64,000 bases of DNA, taken from the NCBI GenBank assembly GCA_963828385.1, contig CAWHEF010000002.1:372001-436000 (forward strand). The letters are read 5' to 3'. The notes below the pieces were generated by a model. It was not told where the DNA came from and did no database searches. It worked only from the letters and a program-made list of their open reading frames with translations. A program made the position numbers and the translations under genes. Below, one piece after another: positions 46,118 to 55,106 of this stretch. Source of the DNA: Bog-756 sp963828385. GTDB lineage: Bacteria > Actinomycetota > Acidimicrobiia > Acidimicrobiales > RAAP-2. Every line of letters begins with the position of its first letter. The first letter of the stretch is position 1.

Positions 46118-46510
46118 CTAGACGGTTCCGCCCCGACGACTCTCGACGGTGCCACCGATGGCACCCGAGAGGAGTAGCGCTCCGGCGATGGGCGCCATCC
46201 ACAGTCCGAAGACGAACGTGAGGACGAGGAACGTGGCCCCCATCCCGAGGATGAAGGGCCAGATGCTCGAACCCGGGAACGACTCGACCGTCCCCGCCCC
46301 CTCGGCGATCTCGGCATGAGGGTTGTCGTTGGCCTGGGGCTTTTGGTGGTAGGACCACCACAGGTAGTAGGCGCCGGGCACGAACCCGAGCAGCGAGGTG
46401 CCGATGAGCATGAGGAACCCGGCGTCCTCGTAGCTGGCGAACCAGTAGACGAGGCCGACGATGCCGAAGAACACCCCGATCCCGCACAGGAACAGTCCGT
46501 CGATCCTCAT
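46118..46510 (-). CDS. ctaF: cytochrome c oxidase subunit IV (actinobacterial)
   Basis: Actinobacteria-specific small subunit of the aa3 oxidase, 130 residues with four helices. The start MRIDGLFLCGIGVFFGIVG and the C-terminal PFILGMGATFLVLTFVFGLW are typical. The ATG at 46510 overlaps the ctaD stop, so it is the last gene of the ctaC-ctaD-ctaF run. Confidence 0.93.
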   Translation of the reverse strand: MRIDGLFLCGIGVFFGIVGLVYWFASYEDAGFLMLIGTSLLGFVPGAYYLWWSYHQKPQANDNPHAEIAEGAGTVESFPGSSIWPFILGMGATFLVLTFVFGLWMAPIAGALLLSGAIGGTVESRRGGTV

Positions 46511-48306
46511 GAGTCGTCTCCTCCAATGCCGAGCCGCGGATCAGGCTCATCGGGCTCTCCGGGTCCGGCGTCCTGGCGGGACGCCCCCACCCCCACGGTG
46601 ACGTGCCGGGGCTCGACACGGTGCTCGGGGTGGTTGTAGTCCCACGTCGGCCTCTCGGACCGGATGGGCGGCAGGTGGGTGTAGTTGTGGTGCGGGGGAG
46701 GCGACGTGGTGAACCACTCGAGCGTCCCCGAGTCCCACGGGTTGTCCCCCGCCGGAATGGGGTTGCGCCAGGACACCCACAGGTTGGCCAGAAAGAACAG
46801 GAACGACGCCCCCATGATGAAGGCGCCGACCGTGGAGATGACATTGAGCCCGGTCCAGCCGTTGGCGGGGTTGTAGGACGCAACCCGGCGTGGCATCCCG
46901 TACAGCCCGACGAGGTACTGGGGCATGAACGTGACCCAGAAGCCGATGAACAGGAACCAGAAGTGCAGCTTGCCGAGCCCCTCGTTGAGCATGCGGCCGA
47001 ACATCTTCGGGTACCAGTAGTAGAACCCGGCGAACCCGGCGAAAACCGCCGTGCCTATGAGGACCTGGTGGAAGTGGGCGACCACGAAGTACGTGGAATG
47101 GGTCATGAAGTCGACCGGCGGGGAGGCGAGCAGCACGCCGGTCACCCCGCCCATGAGGAAGGCGAACAGGAACCCGACGCAGAAGAGCATCGGAGTCTTG
47201 TACGCGACCTGGCCTCCCCACATCGTCCCGATCCAGTTGAAGAACTTGATCCCGGTGGGAACGGCGATGAAGTAGGAGAGGAGGGAGAAGAACGGCAACA
47301 GGACGACACCCGTCGTGAACATGTGGTGGGCCCACACCCCGGTCGACAGGGCGGCGATGGCCATGGTGGCGAAGGCCATGCCCGTGTACCCGAAGAGCGG
47401 CTTCCGTGAGAAGGCGGGGATGACGTCCGAGACGATGCCGAAGTAGGGAAGGGCCAGGATGTACACCTCGGGATGGCCGAAGAACCAGAAGAGGTGCTGC
47501 CATAGGACGGGGACGCCGCCGCCCTGGACCGAGAAGATGTGGGTCCCGAAGTGCCGGTCGCAGAACAGCATCACCACCGCCCCGAACAGCACCGGGAAGG
47601 CGATCAGGATGAGGATGCCGGTGACCAGCATGCCCCACGAGAAGATCGGGATCCGGAACATGGTCATCCCCGGGGCCCGCAGATAGAAGATGGTGGCGCA
47701 CAGGTTCACGCCGGTGAAGATGGCCGAGAACCCGGTGAGGGCGAGGGCCATGAGCCACAGGTCGGCGCCGGACCCCGGAGAGTTGATGGCGTTGGACAGC
47801 GGCGCGTACGCCGTCCAGCCGTAGGCGGCCGCACCCCCGGCCACGAGGAACCCCGAGATCATGAGGATCGAGCCCCCGAGGTACAGCCAGTACGAGAGGG
47901 CGTTCAGTCGGGGGAAGGCCATGTCCGGCGCGCCCACCTGGAGCGGGACGACGAAGTTGGCGAGGCCGCCGAAGGCGAAGGGGCCGGCGAACAGGTAGAG
48001 CATGAGGCTGCCGTGCATGGTGAACAGCTCGTTGTAGGTCTGGAACGAGACCAACGAAGACTGGGGATTTGCCAGCTGGGCGCGGATGATCATGGCCATG
48101 ATCCCGGCGAGGAAGAAGACCACGAGTGACGTGATCATGTAGCTCTTCCCGATCACCTTGTGATCGGTCGAGGTGAGCCAGTTGACGAGACCCGAAGGCC
48201 CTTCGTGGTGGGGATGCTCGTCTTCGCCGTGGACGGGACGGTGCCCGTCGGGGCCGCTCGGCTCGGCCGGGCCGATCAGCCCGGGGGGTTCGATGGTGGT
48301 GGTCAT
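46507..48306 (-). CDS. ctaD: cytochrome c oxidase subunit I
   Basis: Catalytic subunit of the aa3 oxidase with haem a and the haem a3-CuB centre, 599 residues. Key segments: TMHGSLMLYLFAGPFAFGG (haem a His), WFFGHPEVYILALP (CuB His, D-channel Glu and crosslinked Tyr), HHMFTTG (CuB His pair), and YFVVAHFHQVLIG (haem a3 and haem a His). The GHPEVY glutamate marks the A1 subtype. I chose ATG 48306, which overlaps the ctaC stop; the frame is open 73 codons further but is not conserved. Confidence 0.96.
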   Translation of the reverse strand: MTTTIEPPGLIGPAEPSGPDGHRPVHGEDEHPHHEGPSGLVNWLTSTDHKVIGKSYMITSLVVFFLAGIMAMIIRAQLANPQSSLVSFQTYNELFTMHGSLMLYLFAGPFAFGGLANFVVPLQVGAPDMAFPRLNALSYWLYLGGSILMISGFLVAGGAAAYGWTAYAPLSNAINSPGSGADLWLMALALTGFSAIFTGVNLCATIFYLRAPGMTMFRIPIFSWGMLVTGILILIAFPVLFGAVVMLFCDRHFGTHIFSVQGGGVPVLWQHLFWFFGHPEVYILALPYFGIVSDVIPAFSRKPLFGYTGMAFATMAIAALSTGVWAHHMFTTGVVLLPFFSLLSYFIAVPTGIKFFNWIGTMWGGQVAYKTPMLFCVGFLFAFLMGGVTGVLLASPPVDFMTHSTYFVVAHFHQVLIGTAVFAGFAGFYYWYPKMFGRMLNEGLGKLHFWFLFIGFWVTFMPQYLVGLYGMPRRVASYNPANGWTGLNVISTVGAFIMGASFLFFLANLWVSWRNPIPAGDNPWDSGTLEWFTTSPPPHHNYTHLPPIRSERPTWDYNHPEHRVEPRHVTVGVGASRQDAGPGEPDEPDPRLGIGGDDS

Positions 48307-49265
48307 GCTGCTCCCTTGGGCTTCGGGGGCGATGTCGGACCGAGTGCGTTCGACGGAGTGACGTGGGTGTTGGGCGGGGGGATGTTGGACGCCGAGTTGC
48401 CGCCTATCTGGAGCGTATGGCCGGCTGCGATCTCGGAATGGGTCCATACCCGGAAGGCGGCGGGAGAAACGGCCTTGACGGTGAAGACCATCTCCGAGTG
48501 GTAGAGGCCGCACAGCTCCGTGCACTGGCCCCGGTAGGTCCCTTGGCGGATCACGTTCAGGTCGAAGACGTTGGTCACCCCGGGCAGGGCCATCCGCTGG
48601 AAGCTGAAGTCCCGGACGTAGAAGGCGTGGGTCACATCGTCGGACACCAGGGTCACCTGCACCGTCTCGTTGGTGGGCAGCACCATCTGCGGGCCGCGGC
48701 CGTCCGGTCCGGACGTGCCCTCACCGGCGACGCCGACGTCGAGCCGGGGGTAGTCGAACCGCCAGCCCCATTGGAAGGCGGTGATGGTGACATCGAGGAC
48801 GGGCTTGCCGGTGGCCGTCACGGTTGCCCCGGCCGGCTGGGTGGCGTCCACGGTGTTCTCGGTGGTCACCGTGAAGACGAACAGGCCGAGGACGATGAGG
48901 ATGGGGATCACCGTGTAGGTGATCTCCAGACCGGTGTGGTCGTGGACCTGCCTCGGGATGGCGTCGGAGCGCCGCCGGAAGCGGATGACGCTGTAGATGA
49001 TGAGGATGAAGACGATGCCGGCGACGACGATGCCGGTGGTCAGCATGCCTGAGTACAGCTTGAAGATGTCGTGACCCTGGCTGGTGGCGCCCTTGCTGGC
49101 TCCGTAGGTGGGGAAGAAGCTGCAGCCGCCGAGGGCGAACGCCATGGCGACGAGACCGGGCAGCATCCAGGGAGAGCGCGCACGACGGCCATGCGTTCGA
49201 GGGCCGGGGCCACCCGTGGAAGCAGCTCGCCGGACGCCAGGAAAACCGGTCGTGAACGCTTTCAC
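48303..49265 (-). CDS. ctaC: cytochrome c oxidase subunit II
   Basis: CuA-bearing subunit of the aa3 oxidase, 320 residues. A signal with lipobox (FALGGC, Cys48) suggests lipidation. Two helices follow (about 72-92 and 113-133). The CuA ligands are His213 (VTHAFYV), Cys248, Cys252, His256 and Met259 (CTELCGLYHSEM). An insert of about 20 residues (GVAGEGTSGPDGRG) lies in the cupredoxin domain. No fused cytochrome c domain is present, as expected with a QcrC partner. The GTG start has no ribosome binding site but a good promoter just upstream. Confidence 0.95.
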   Translation of the reverse strand: MKAFTTGFPGVRRAASTGGPGPRTHGRRARSPWMLPGLVAMAFALGGCSFFPTYGASKGATSQGHDIFKLYSGMLTTGIVVAGIVFILIIYSVIRFRRRSDAIPRQVHDHTGLEITYTVIPILIVLGLFVFTVTTENTVDATQPAGATVTATGKPVLDVTITAFQWGWRFDYPRLDVGVAGEGTSGPDGRGPQMVLPTNETVQVTLVSDDVTHAFYVRDFSFQRMALPGVTNVFDLNVIRQGTYRGQCTELCGLYHSEMVFTVKAVSPAAFRVWTHSEIAAGHTLQIGGNSASNIPPPNTHVTPSNALGPTSPPKPKGAA

Positions 49266-49272
49266 GGCGATG

Positions 49273-49301
49273 ACACTAGTGGCCCTACGAGCGAAGGTGA
49301 A
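49273..49301 (-). promoter_or_regulatory. promoter for a leaderless ctaC-ctaD-ctaF transcript
   Basis: On the minus strand TTCACC (49301-49296), a 17-base spacer and TAGTGT (49278-49273) are followed by 7 bases and the ctaC GTG at 49265. The -35 matches TTGACA at four of six positions. The position of the -10 implies that the transcript starts at or next to the start codon. Confidence 0.5.
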
Positions 49302-49341
49302 GTTGACGGACCAGACGGCGGCGAAGTGGACAACGCCCAGC

Positions 49342-50688
49342 TCAGCATGGGGGATCCGGCTCCGGCGGCCCGGGGCTCAGTGACCGCCGCCGGGCCGGTC
49401 GCCACCCGATTCGCGTGCCGCCCAGGAGAACACCCCGCGGGCCATGGTGGAGGTGCGAGGCGCGGGCCCGGGCGGAGAAGATATCCCGTCGGGCCCGCTG
49501 GACCCCCTCGTTCCCGGGGTCGGCCAGCCAGGCCATCTCCGACAGGTGCCCGGCCAGCCGGAAGGCGTGGTCGTCTCCGGTGGCGGAGAGCGCCAGTGCC
49601 CGGTCGGCCAGTGCCTCCGCACCTCCGGCGAGCGACGCCAGCTCGGCGGCCAGGGCCCGTTCGGCGGCCGGTTTGAGGGTTGCCGGGTTGCCGTCCCACC
49701 AACCGCCGTACTGCCGCCAGACGGTACGGACGACGAACTCGGGCTCGTCGTAGACGGGCTGGAGATAGGGGCGCTCCATGAGCCGGGCGGGCGGGACGAC
49801 GGAGTGGATCACGTCGTCGAGGCGGGCCCCGTCGTTCATGAGGGCGAGGGTCTGGCCGACGAGCGATTCGAGGAGCTCTGCGGTGTCGCCGAGGGCCTGG
49901 CGGACGCGTTCGGCGCCGACGATCGGATACCCGTGCCCGGGGAGCAGCACCTCGGGCCCTGGTCCTTCGCCGTCCTCGCCGTAGAGGGCCAGCATCTCCC
50001 GCAGGGCCTCGGCCCACTCCAGAGGGTAGCGCTGGACCTTCTGCGGGTTGCCGGCGTTGGGCGACGCCCAGATGAACAGGTCGCCGCAGCAGAGCACCCG
50101 CCGGTCGGGGACCCAGGTCCAGGTGTGGTCGTCGGTCTCGCCCCTGGCGTGGTGGAGCTCCACCGGAAGCCCGGCCACGTCGAGGTCGAGCCGGCCGCGG
50201 TAGGTGCGGTCGGGATAGCGGTACTCGGTCGGCCACTCGAGGGAGTCGATGGCGAACTGGCGGCGGTTGATGATGGCGTTGTACCCGGCTGTCTTGATGT
50301 AGCGGTCGAAGCGGTGGGGGAGGGCCTCGTGGGCCACCACGACCGGCTCCGGCCACCCGTTCTCGGCGGACTCGGCCTCCCACACGGGAACGCCGAAGAC
50401 ATGGTCGATGTGGCCGTGCGAGTAGACGGCGGTGTGCAACCTGCCCTCGGACCACGTCCTGAGCGTGCGGTGGATCTCCGGAGCGGCAAAGACGCTGCCG
50501 GTGTCGACGAGGAGCAGGCCCTCCCCGGTGGCGAAGGCCGACACGTTGGCGAAGGCCGGGACGAAGGCCACGCCGTCGGCCACCTCGGCCAGGCCCACGG
50601 TGGGGCTCAGGGGATGGACCTCCTCGGTGGTCAGCGTCCCGTTCCACAGCTTTTCGGCTGTCGTGAGCACATCGGGCGTCTCCGGCAT
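49342..50688 (-). CDS. MBL-fold alkylsulfatase-like hydrolase
   Basis: A 448-residue metallo-beta-lactamase-fold enzyme with an alkylsulfatase dimerisation domain. The metal motif is SHGHIDHVFG, followed by HARGETDDHTW, CCGDLFIW and PGHGYPI. The C-terminal part (GNPATLKPAAERALAAELA to LADPGNEGVQRARRDIFSAR) matches the helical dimerisation domain of SdsA1-type sulfatases. The C-terminal sterol-carrier-like domain of full-length SdsA1 is absent, so the substrate may differ. The ATG overlaps the stop of the upstream membrane-protein gene (TGATG). Confidence 0.82.
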   Translation of the reverse strand: MPETPDVLTTAEKLWNGTLTTEEVHPLSPTVGLAEVADGVAFVPAFANVSAFATGEGLLLVDTGSVFAAPEIHRTLRTWSEGRLHTAVYSHGHIDHVFGVPVWEAESAENGWPEPVVVAHEALPHRFDRYIKTAGYNAIINRRQFAIDSLEWPTEYRYPDRTYRGRLDLDVAGLPVELHHARGETDDHTWTWVPDRRVLCCGDLFIWASPNAGNPQKVQRYPLEWAEALREMLALYGEDGEGPGPEVLLPGHGYPIVGAERVRQALGDTAELLESLVGQTLALMNDGARLDDVIHSVVPPARLMERPYLQPVYDEPEFVVRTVWRQYGGWWDGNPATLKPAAERALAAELASLAGGAEALADRALALSATGDDHAFRLAGHLSEMAWLADPGNEGVQRARRDIFSARARASHLHHGPRGVLLGGTRIGWRPARRRSLSPGPPEPDPPC

Positions 50689-51452
50689 CACGGCTCCTCG
50701 CGCTCGCTCGTCGACTCGTTGGCGGCAGACGACTGGTGGTCGCCGGACGTCCACCTCCCGACAGCGCGGCCGGCGTTGCGGAGGGACTGCTTGGTGTAGG
50801 CCCTTGCCGCCGGGCCGTTCCGGCTCGCCGTCCTCTTCGCCGTCTCGGCGGCGGTTGCCGCCAGTCGTCCGACGTGGTGAGCGGTCGCCGCCGGTCCCCC
50901 CGGGGGCCGGTGGCCTCCGACGGGTGTCTCGGGCCCGGCGTCGGACCGGGTCCCCGGGCCCTCGGGCCGGTGGTGGACGACCGAGGCCGAGGCGTCGATG
51001 ACCGGGGAGCCGGGGCCCGCCGGGTTCGATCCCGCCGTGAACCCCGGGCGTGTCCGCGACGAGGAGCCGGCCGGCTCGGTCCGGGTGAGCGTGGCCAGCC
51101 GGACCAGACCGATGCAGCCGAAGATCGCGATGATGATCCCCTCGATGTCGGGCCGGAACCCCGGGATGACCGAGGCCACGGCGACGAGCACGCAGGCGGC
51201 GATCACGAGGACGAGATGGAGGCGGAGCGGGCACACCCTCACCAGGCCGAGCGGCCCCTGTGCGGTCACCGCCAGCAGGGCGAAAACGGCGGCCGCAGCC
51301 ACCAGCAGATCACCGTGGTCGACGTGGACCGAGAGATCGACGAAGACGAAGGCCACCACCAGCTCGGCTGCCTGCAACAACCAGAAGGGGAGCCACCGCC
51401 GCCGCCTCTCCCCGGGGACGGGCGGCGCCGACGCGGCCCGGGAGGCCGTCAT
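50688..51452 (-). CDS. membrane protein of unknown function
   Basis: A 254-residue protein with four hydrophobic helices in the first 130 residues (starting LPFWLLQAAELVVAFVFVDL) and a long polar C-terminal half rich in Gly, Pro, Ser and Arg. The end (RNAGRAVGRWTSGDHQSS) is basic. No family recognised. It overlaps the alkylsulfatase-like gene by one base, so the two are probably expressed together. Confidence 0.65.
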   Translation of the reverse strand: MTASRAASAPPVPGERRRRWLPFWLLQAAELVVAFVFVDLSVHVDHGDLLVAAAAVFALLAVTAQGPLGLVRVCPLRLHLVLVIAACVLVAVASVIPGFRPDIEGIIIAIFGCIGLVRLATLTRTEPAGSSSRTRPGFTAGSNPAGPGSPVIDASASVVHHRPEGPGTRSDAGPETPVGGHRPPGGPAATAHHVGRLAATAAETAKRTASRNGPAARAYTKQSLRNAGRAVGRWTSGDHQSSAANESTSEREEP

Positions 51453-51462
51453 CGGCGGGGAT

Positions 51463-51828
51463 TCATCGCACGAGGCCCGCGGTGCCTACGAACCGGAGCT
51501 GCCTACGACGTCGTGCCGGTGGTGCCGTTCGTGGGTCGGGCCGTGTTGGCCGGTGGTGCGTGTTGACCGGTGGTGCCGTGTTGACCGGTGGTGCCGTGTT
51601 GACCGGTGGTGCCGTGTTGACCGGTGGTGCGGTGTTGACCGCCGAGGTCGTGTTCGGTGGGTGCTCCGAGCCGCCCTCGTCGAGGCCCTTCTTGAACTCC
51701 TTCTGGGCCGAGCCGAGTGAGCGGGCGAGTTTGGGGATCTGGGTGGACCCGAACAGGACCACCACCACCACGATGAGGATGATCACCCCGTCCATTCCGA
51801 AGATCTCTGCAGGCAGGCCGAAGTGCAC
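51463..51828 (-). CDS. tatA: Sec-independent translocase TatA with a repeat-bearing tail
   Basis: TatA pore component of the twin-arginine export system, 121 residues as read. A single N-terminal helix (MDGVIILIVVVVVLFGSTQI) is followed by the amphipathic helix PKLARSLGSAQKEFKKGLDE. Then come four copies of the hexapeptide VNTAPP from an 18-bp tandem repeat. The last repeat unit is one base short (17 bp), and the frame then runs into an Arg/Pro-rich end. Restoring that base would give a short tail ending at a TAG at 51503-51505. GTG start at 51828 with GGAG upstream. Confidence 0.85.
   Translation of the reverse strand: MHFGLPAEIFGMDGVIILIVVVVVLFGSTQIPKLARSLGSAQKEFKKGLDEGGSEHPPNTTSAVNTAPPVNTAPPVNTAPPVNTAPPVNTHHRPTRPDPRTAPPARRRRQLRFVGTAGLVR
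51545..51640. repeat. 18-bp minisatellite in tatA
   Basis: Units of 18 bp beginning GTTGACCGGTGGTGC start at 51562, 51580, 51598 and 51616, with a diverged partial at 51634. A further copy at 51545 is followed after only 17 bases. The 17-bp step changes the tatA reading frame. Confidence 0.9.
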
Positions 51829-52036
51829 GGTCGTGTCTCCTTTGTCGGCTACTGGACCCAGGTTAGACCTGTCCACACGCCGGCGAGGCGCGCCGCGCCC
51901 TGCCGCCGTCGGGGGCCCACCGACCGCTCGGCACCTGGAGCCATGGACGGCGTCGGCGTCCGGCGGGCCCAGGGGCCGGGTGCGGCTCGGGCGCCAGCGA
52001 TAGGCCTTGCGACCTGGTACTCGTCGCTCGACCCGA

Positions 52037-52480
52037 TCAACCGGCAAGGAACACGCCGAGACAGAGGGCGCCCACCGAGGTGACGGCGCCGACCGCTCCC
52101 CAGAGCGCCAGGCCCAGCCGGCTGGTCGAACGCTGGTGGAGGTAGACGGCGATCCCGGCCATGGCCACGACGGCGATCTTGACGCCGAGGACGACGTTCC
52201 AGGCCGTCTGGTCGTTCTTCAGGTCGAACGTGGCCACGTTCCACAAGCCGGTGACCACGAGCACGGCGTACGCCGGCCACAGCAACCGGGCGAACGCCCG
52301 CGCCACCCTCTTCGGGGCGTCGTCGGAGAGACCCCGGATCGTGGGCAGGAGACCGGCCACGGTGAGCTGGCCCCCCACCCAGACCGTGGCCGCCAGGACG
52401 TGGAGGATCAGCCGGAACCCGGCGAGGCCCCCGGCCAGCGAGGGAACGTCCCCGGCCAGCGCGGGATGGACGCCGGGCAC
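52037..52480 (-). CDS. CopD-like membrane protein
   Basis: A 147-residue protein with four helices, similar to the copper-resistance CopD/DUF2269 type. The first helix carries LILHVLAATVWVGGQL with a His that could bind metal or haem, and later FARLLWPAYAVLVVTGLWN. Its role in copper handling is inferred only from the family; a copper-dependent oxidase is encoded nearby. It ends just before the 208-bp gap upstream of tatA and starts 9 bases after the crotonase gene. Confidence 0.75.
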   Translation of the reverse strand: MPGVHPALAGDVPSLAGGLAGFRLILHVLAATVWVGGQLTVAGLLPTIRGLSDDAPKRVARAFARLLWPAYAVLVVTGLWNVATFDLKNDQTAWNVVLGVKIAVVAMAGIAVYLHQRSTSRLGLALWGAVGAVTSVGALCLGVFLAG

Positions 52481-52489
52481 CGCTCGGGG

Positions 52490-53260
52490 CTACTTCCCGG
52501 TCCAGTTGGGCTTGCGCTTCTCGGCGAAGGCGATCGGGCCCTCCATGGCATCGGACGAGCCGAACACCTCGGGCACCACTGCGTTGTTGACGCGCCACCC
52601 TTCGGCATCGGGCAGCTCGCCGGCCTGCTTCATGACCCGCTTGGAGGCGCGGACGGCCAACGGTGCGTTCTCGGCGATGGTCTCGGCGAGGGCGAGCGCC
52701 TCGTCCATCAGGGAGCCGGCGGGCACGACGCGGTTGATGAGGCCGAGCTCGAGGGCGCGCCGGGCGTCGATGGGATCGCCGGTCAGGGCCAGCTCCAGAG
52801 CGATGGCCGGAGGGATACGCTTGGGCAGCCGGATGAGCGCTCCGGCGGCGGCCATGAGGCCGCGCTTGACCTCGGGGATGCCGAATGTGGCGCCTTCGAC
52901 GGCGACGACGAGGTCGCACGAGAGCATGATCTCGCACCCTCCGGCCAGGGCGGAACCGTTGACGGCGGCGATGAGCGGCTTCGAGAGATCGCGCTGGGCG
53001 ATGCCCCCGAACCCACCGTTGGCCCCCATGATGTCGGCGGCCTCGCCGGCGGCGAACGCCTTCAGGTCCATGCCGGCGCTGAACGCCTTGTCACCGGCAC
53101 CGGTGACGATCGCCACCCAGCAGTCGTCGTCGGCCTCCACGTCGTCGAATGCCGCCGCGAACGCCTTGGACACCGCCCCGTTGATGGCATTTCGGGCCTC
53201 GGGCCGGTTGATGGTGAGGATCTCGGTGTGGCCCCGGCGCTCGCGAAGCAGTTCGGACAT
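52490..53260 (-). CDS. enoyl-CoA hydratase/isomerase (crotonase) family protein
   Basis: A 256-residue crotonase. The oxyanion-hole segment is DKAFSAGMDLKAF. Both catalytic glutamates of true hydratases are present: GGCEIMLSCDL and TFGIPEVKRGL. It should hydrate trans-2-enoyl-CoA in fatty-acid or sterol side-chain breakdown, but chain length is not clear. GGAGG-like sequence precedes the ATG. It is 15 bases downstream of the thiolase-like gene, suggesting a joint lipid-catabolic transcript. Confidence 0.88.
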   Translation of the reverse strand: MSELLRERRGHTEILTINRPEARNAINGAVSKAFAAAFDDVEADDDCWVAIVTGAGDKAFSAGMDLKAFAAGEAADIMGANGGFGGIAQRDLSKPLIAAVNGSALAGGCEIMLSCDLVVAVEGATFGIPEVKRGLMAAAGALIRLPKRIPPAIALELALTGDPIDARRALELGLINRVVPAGSLMDEALALAETIAENAPLAVRASKRVMKQAGELPDAEGWRVNNAVVPEVFGSSDAMEGPIAFAEKRKPNWTGK

Positions 53261-53275
53261 GGCGGCCTCCTCGGG

Positions 53276-54883
53276 TCAGGCTGACGCCAGACGGTCGCGC
53301 GGCCGGTCCGCTTCGACGAGCACGGACGTACCCACCAGGCCCGGTACGTCGAGCGCGCCCACTGCGGTCACGGTGTCCTCGTCCGCCGCGGCCAGCGCCA
53401 TGCGTCGCCCGTCGGGCAGCTCGGCGAAGATCGGAGCGGCGGTGGGTGTCCCGTCGTTGTCGCGCGCAACGGTGGCGGCGACCACGACGGCGGTGGTGGG
53501 AGCGTCGACGCAGAGGGCGACGTCGACCGCCGTGGCGTCGATGTCCGCCTGGACCTCGGTCGTGTCCGCCCGGTGGAAGCCTCCCGGTGGGGGGGACGAG
53601 GCGTACAGCCCGAGCGCGTACTTGGTGACGAACCAGCCGAGCCCGGTGGCGAGACCCAGTCGGGGGGCGTGCCCGTCCTCGCTGCCGGACGTCTCGCCAC
53701 GACGGACGGCCTCGGTGACGGCGGCGATGGCATGGGTCGTGTAGTTGTTGCCGGGCCCTCCGAAGTAGGGCAGTCCCCCGGTGGCGGTGAGGCCCCGTGC
53801 GTCGTCGGCTTCGAGGCCGAGCGCCTCGGTGGCGAGCTCGACGGCGCTCGGAAAGCAGGAGTAGACATCGAGGACACCGACGTCGTCGATCCCGATGGCG
53901 CGCCCGGCGGCCAGGGAACCGGCGTCGAACAGGGCAGCCCCGCCGGCGGCGATGGCCGGGGAGCTACCCGGATCGGGTCTCGCCACCGGGAAGCGGACGT
54001 CGGTGACCCCGGCCCCCGACCAGATGAAGACGGCCCGGTCCTCGACCCCGGCCCGCCTGGCGGCGGCCAGTGAGCACATGATGAGGACAGCTCCCTGATC
54101 CGAGCCGAGAAAGGCGGTCATGAGCTTCGTGTAGGGCTCGGCGACGAGACGGTTGTCGGTGGTCGGCGTGGCGATGGCCTCCGCCGTCCGCTCCTCGGGG
54201 AACCAGGCGTAGGGGTTGGCGGCTGCCACTGAGGTGAAAGGGGCGAAGAGCGAGCCGATGACGCGGCGTTGCTCTCCGGCGCTGTTACCGGCGCGGGCGG
54301 CGATCACGCTCTCCAACATCGGATAGAGGTGGACGGGCAGGACGAGGCCGATCGCCGTCTCGGCCGGGCCGACGCCGGGGAGGGGATCGCCGACCACCGG
54401 GTCGGGGGGGCGCTCCGCCTGGTCCTCGGGCCGGGCGTGCCCGGATGCGGCGCCGGAGCGGCGGCCCTCGTCCTCCGCCCGCCCGGTGCCGGGGACGGAC
54501 CGGGCTGTCCGGCGCGCTCGAGATGAACGGATGGCCTCGGCCCCGCCGATGAGCGTGGCTGACAGCGTCCCGGCGGCGATGTCGACGGCGGCCCGGTTGA
54601 CGAGCCACTGGGGCGAGTTGCCCCCGATGGTCGTCACCTCCCGCCGCCGCGGCTCCAACCCGAGACGGTCGGAGAGCTCGCTCGCCGGGGACGGCGCCGA
54701 CCGGGTGAGGACGTTGACCACCGACACCCGCTCGATCATGGGACGCAGGGCGGCCGTGTCGGCGAAGGCGGCGAGTGCGGCCCGCTCCATGAGGTCGACG
54801 GGGGTGACCAGGGCCGAGCGCTCGATGGCCTGGCCCGAGGCGATGACGACCGGGACGCGCTCGGGATCGATGGCCGTGGTCAT
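53276..54883 (-). CDS. thiolase-like protein lacking the nucleophilic cysteine
   Basis: A 535-residue thiolase-fold protein of the kind found in lipid-degrading actinobacteria, usually labelled acetyl-CoA acetyltransferase. Where a thiolase has its acyl-accepting Cys, this has TIGGNSPQWLVNRAA (serine/asparagine). The C-terminal conserved motif is YFGGPGNNYTTHAIA with the His, and LDVYSCFPSAVELATEALG. A polar insert of about 50 residues (around 135-185) is unusual. It may act in steroid or acyl-CoA metabolism but probably not by classical thiolysis. I chose ATG 54883; the frame is open 20 codons upstream. Confidence 0.72.
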   Translation of the reverse strand: MTTAIDPERVPVVIASGQAIERSALVTPVDLMERAALAAFADTAALRPMIERVSVVNVLTRSAPSPASELSDRLGLEPRRREVTTIGGNSPQWLVNRAAVDIAAGTLSATLIGGAEAIRSSRARRTARSVPGTGRAEDEGRRSGAASGHARPEDQAERPPDPVVGDPLPGVGPAETAIGLVLPVHLYPMLESVIAARAGNSAGEQRRVIGSLFAPFTSVAAANPYAWFPEERTAEAIATPTTDNRLVAEPYTKLMTAFLGSDQGAVLIMCSLAAARRAGVEDRAVFIWSGAGVTDVRFPVARPDPGSSPAIAAGGAALFDAGSLAAGRAIGIDDVGVLDVYSCFPSAVELATEALGLEADDARGLTATGGLPYFGGPGNNYTTHAIAAVTEAVRRGETSGSEDGHAPRLGLATGLGWFVTKYALGLYASSPPPGGFHRADTTEVQADIDATAVDVALCVDAPTTAVVVAATVARDNDGTPTAAPIFAELPDGRRMALAAADEDTVTAVGALDVPGLVGTSVLVEADRPRDRLASA

Positions 54884-55106
54884 GGGTCGGGGGTCGTGAG
54901 CTCGAAGCAGGGTGAGTCGATCGGGAAACGCAACGAAGCGCAACGGACGACGAAGCCGAGGCCCCGGCCGTCGTCGTTCCCGGGTCGCAAGCTACCATCG
55001 CCACCTGTCTCAGACGCCCGGCAGAAGATGCCGGGTTCACCAGCGGGGAGCGACGGACGACGGTGTCAGCGGAGACGAGGATGCGGCGGACGGAGCATCG
55101 CTACCG

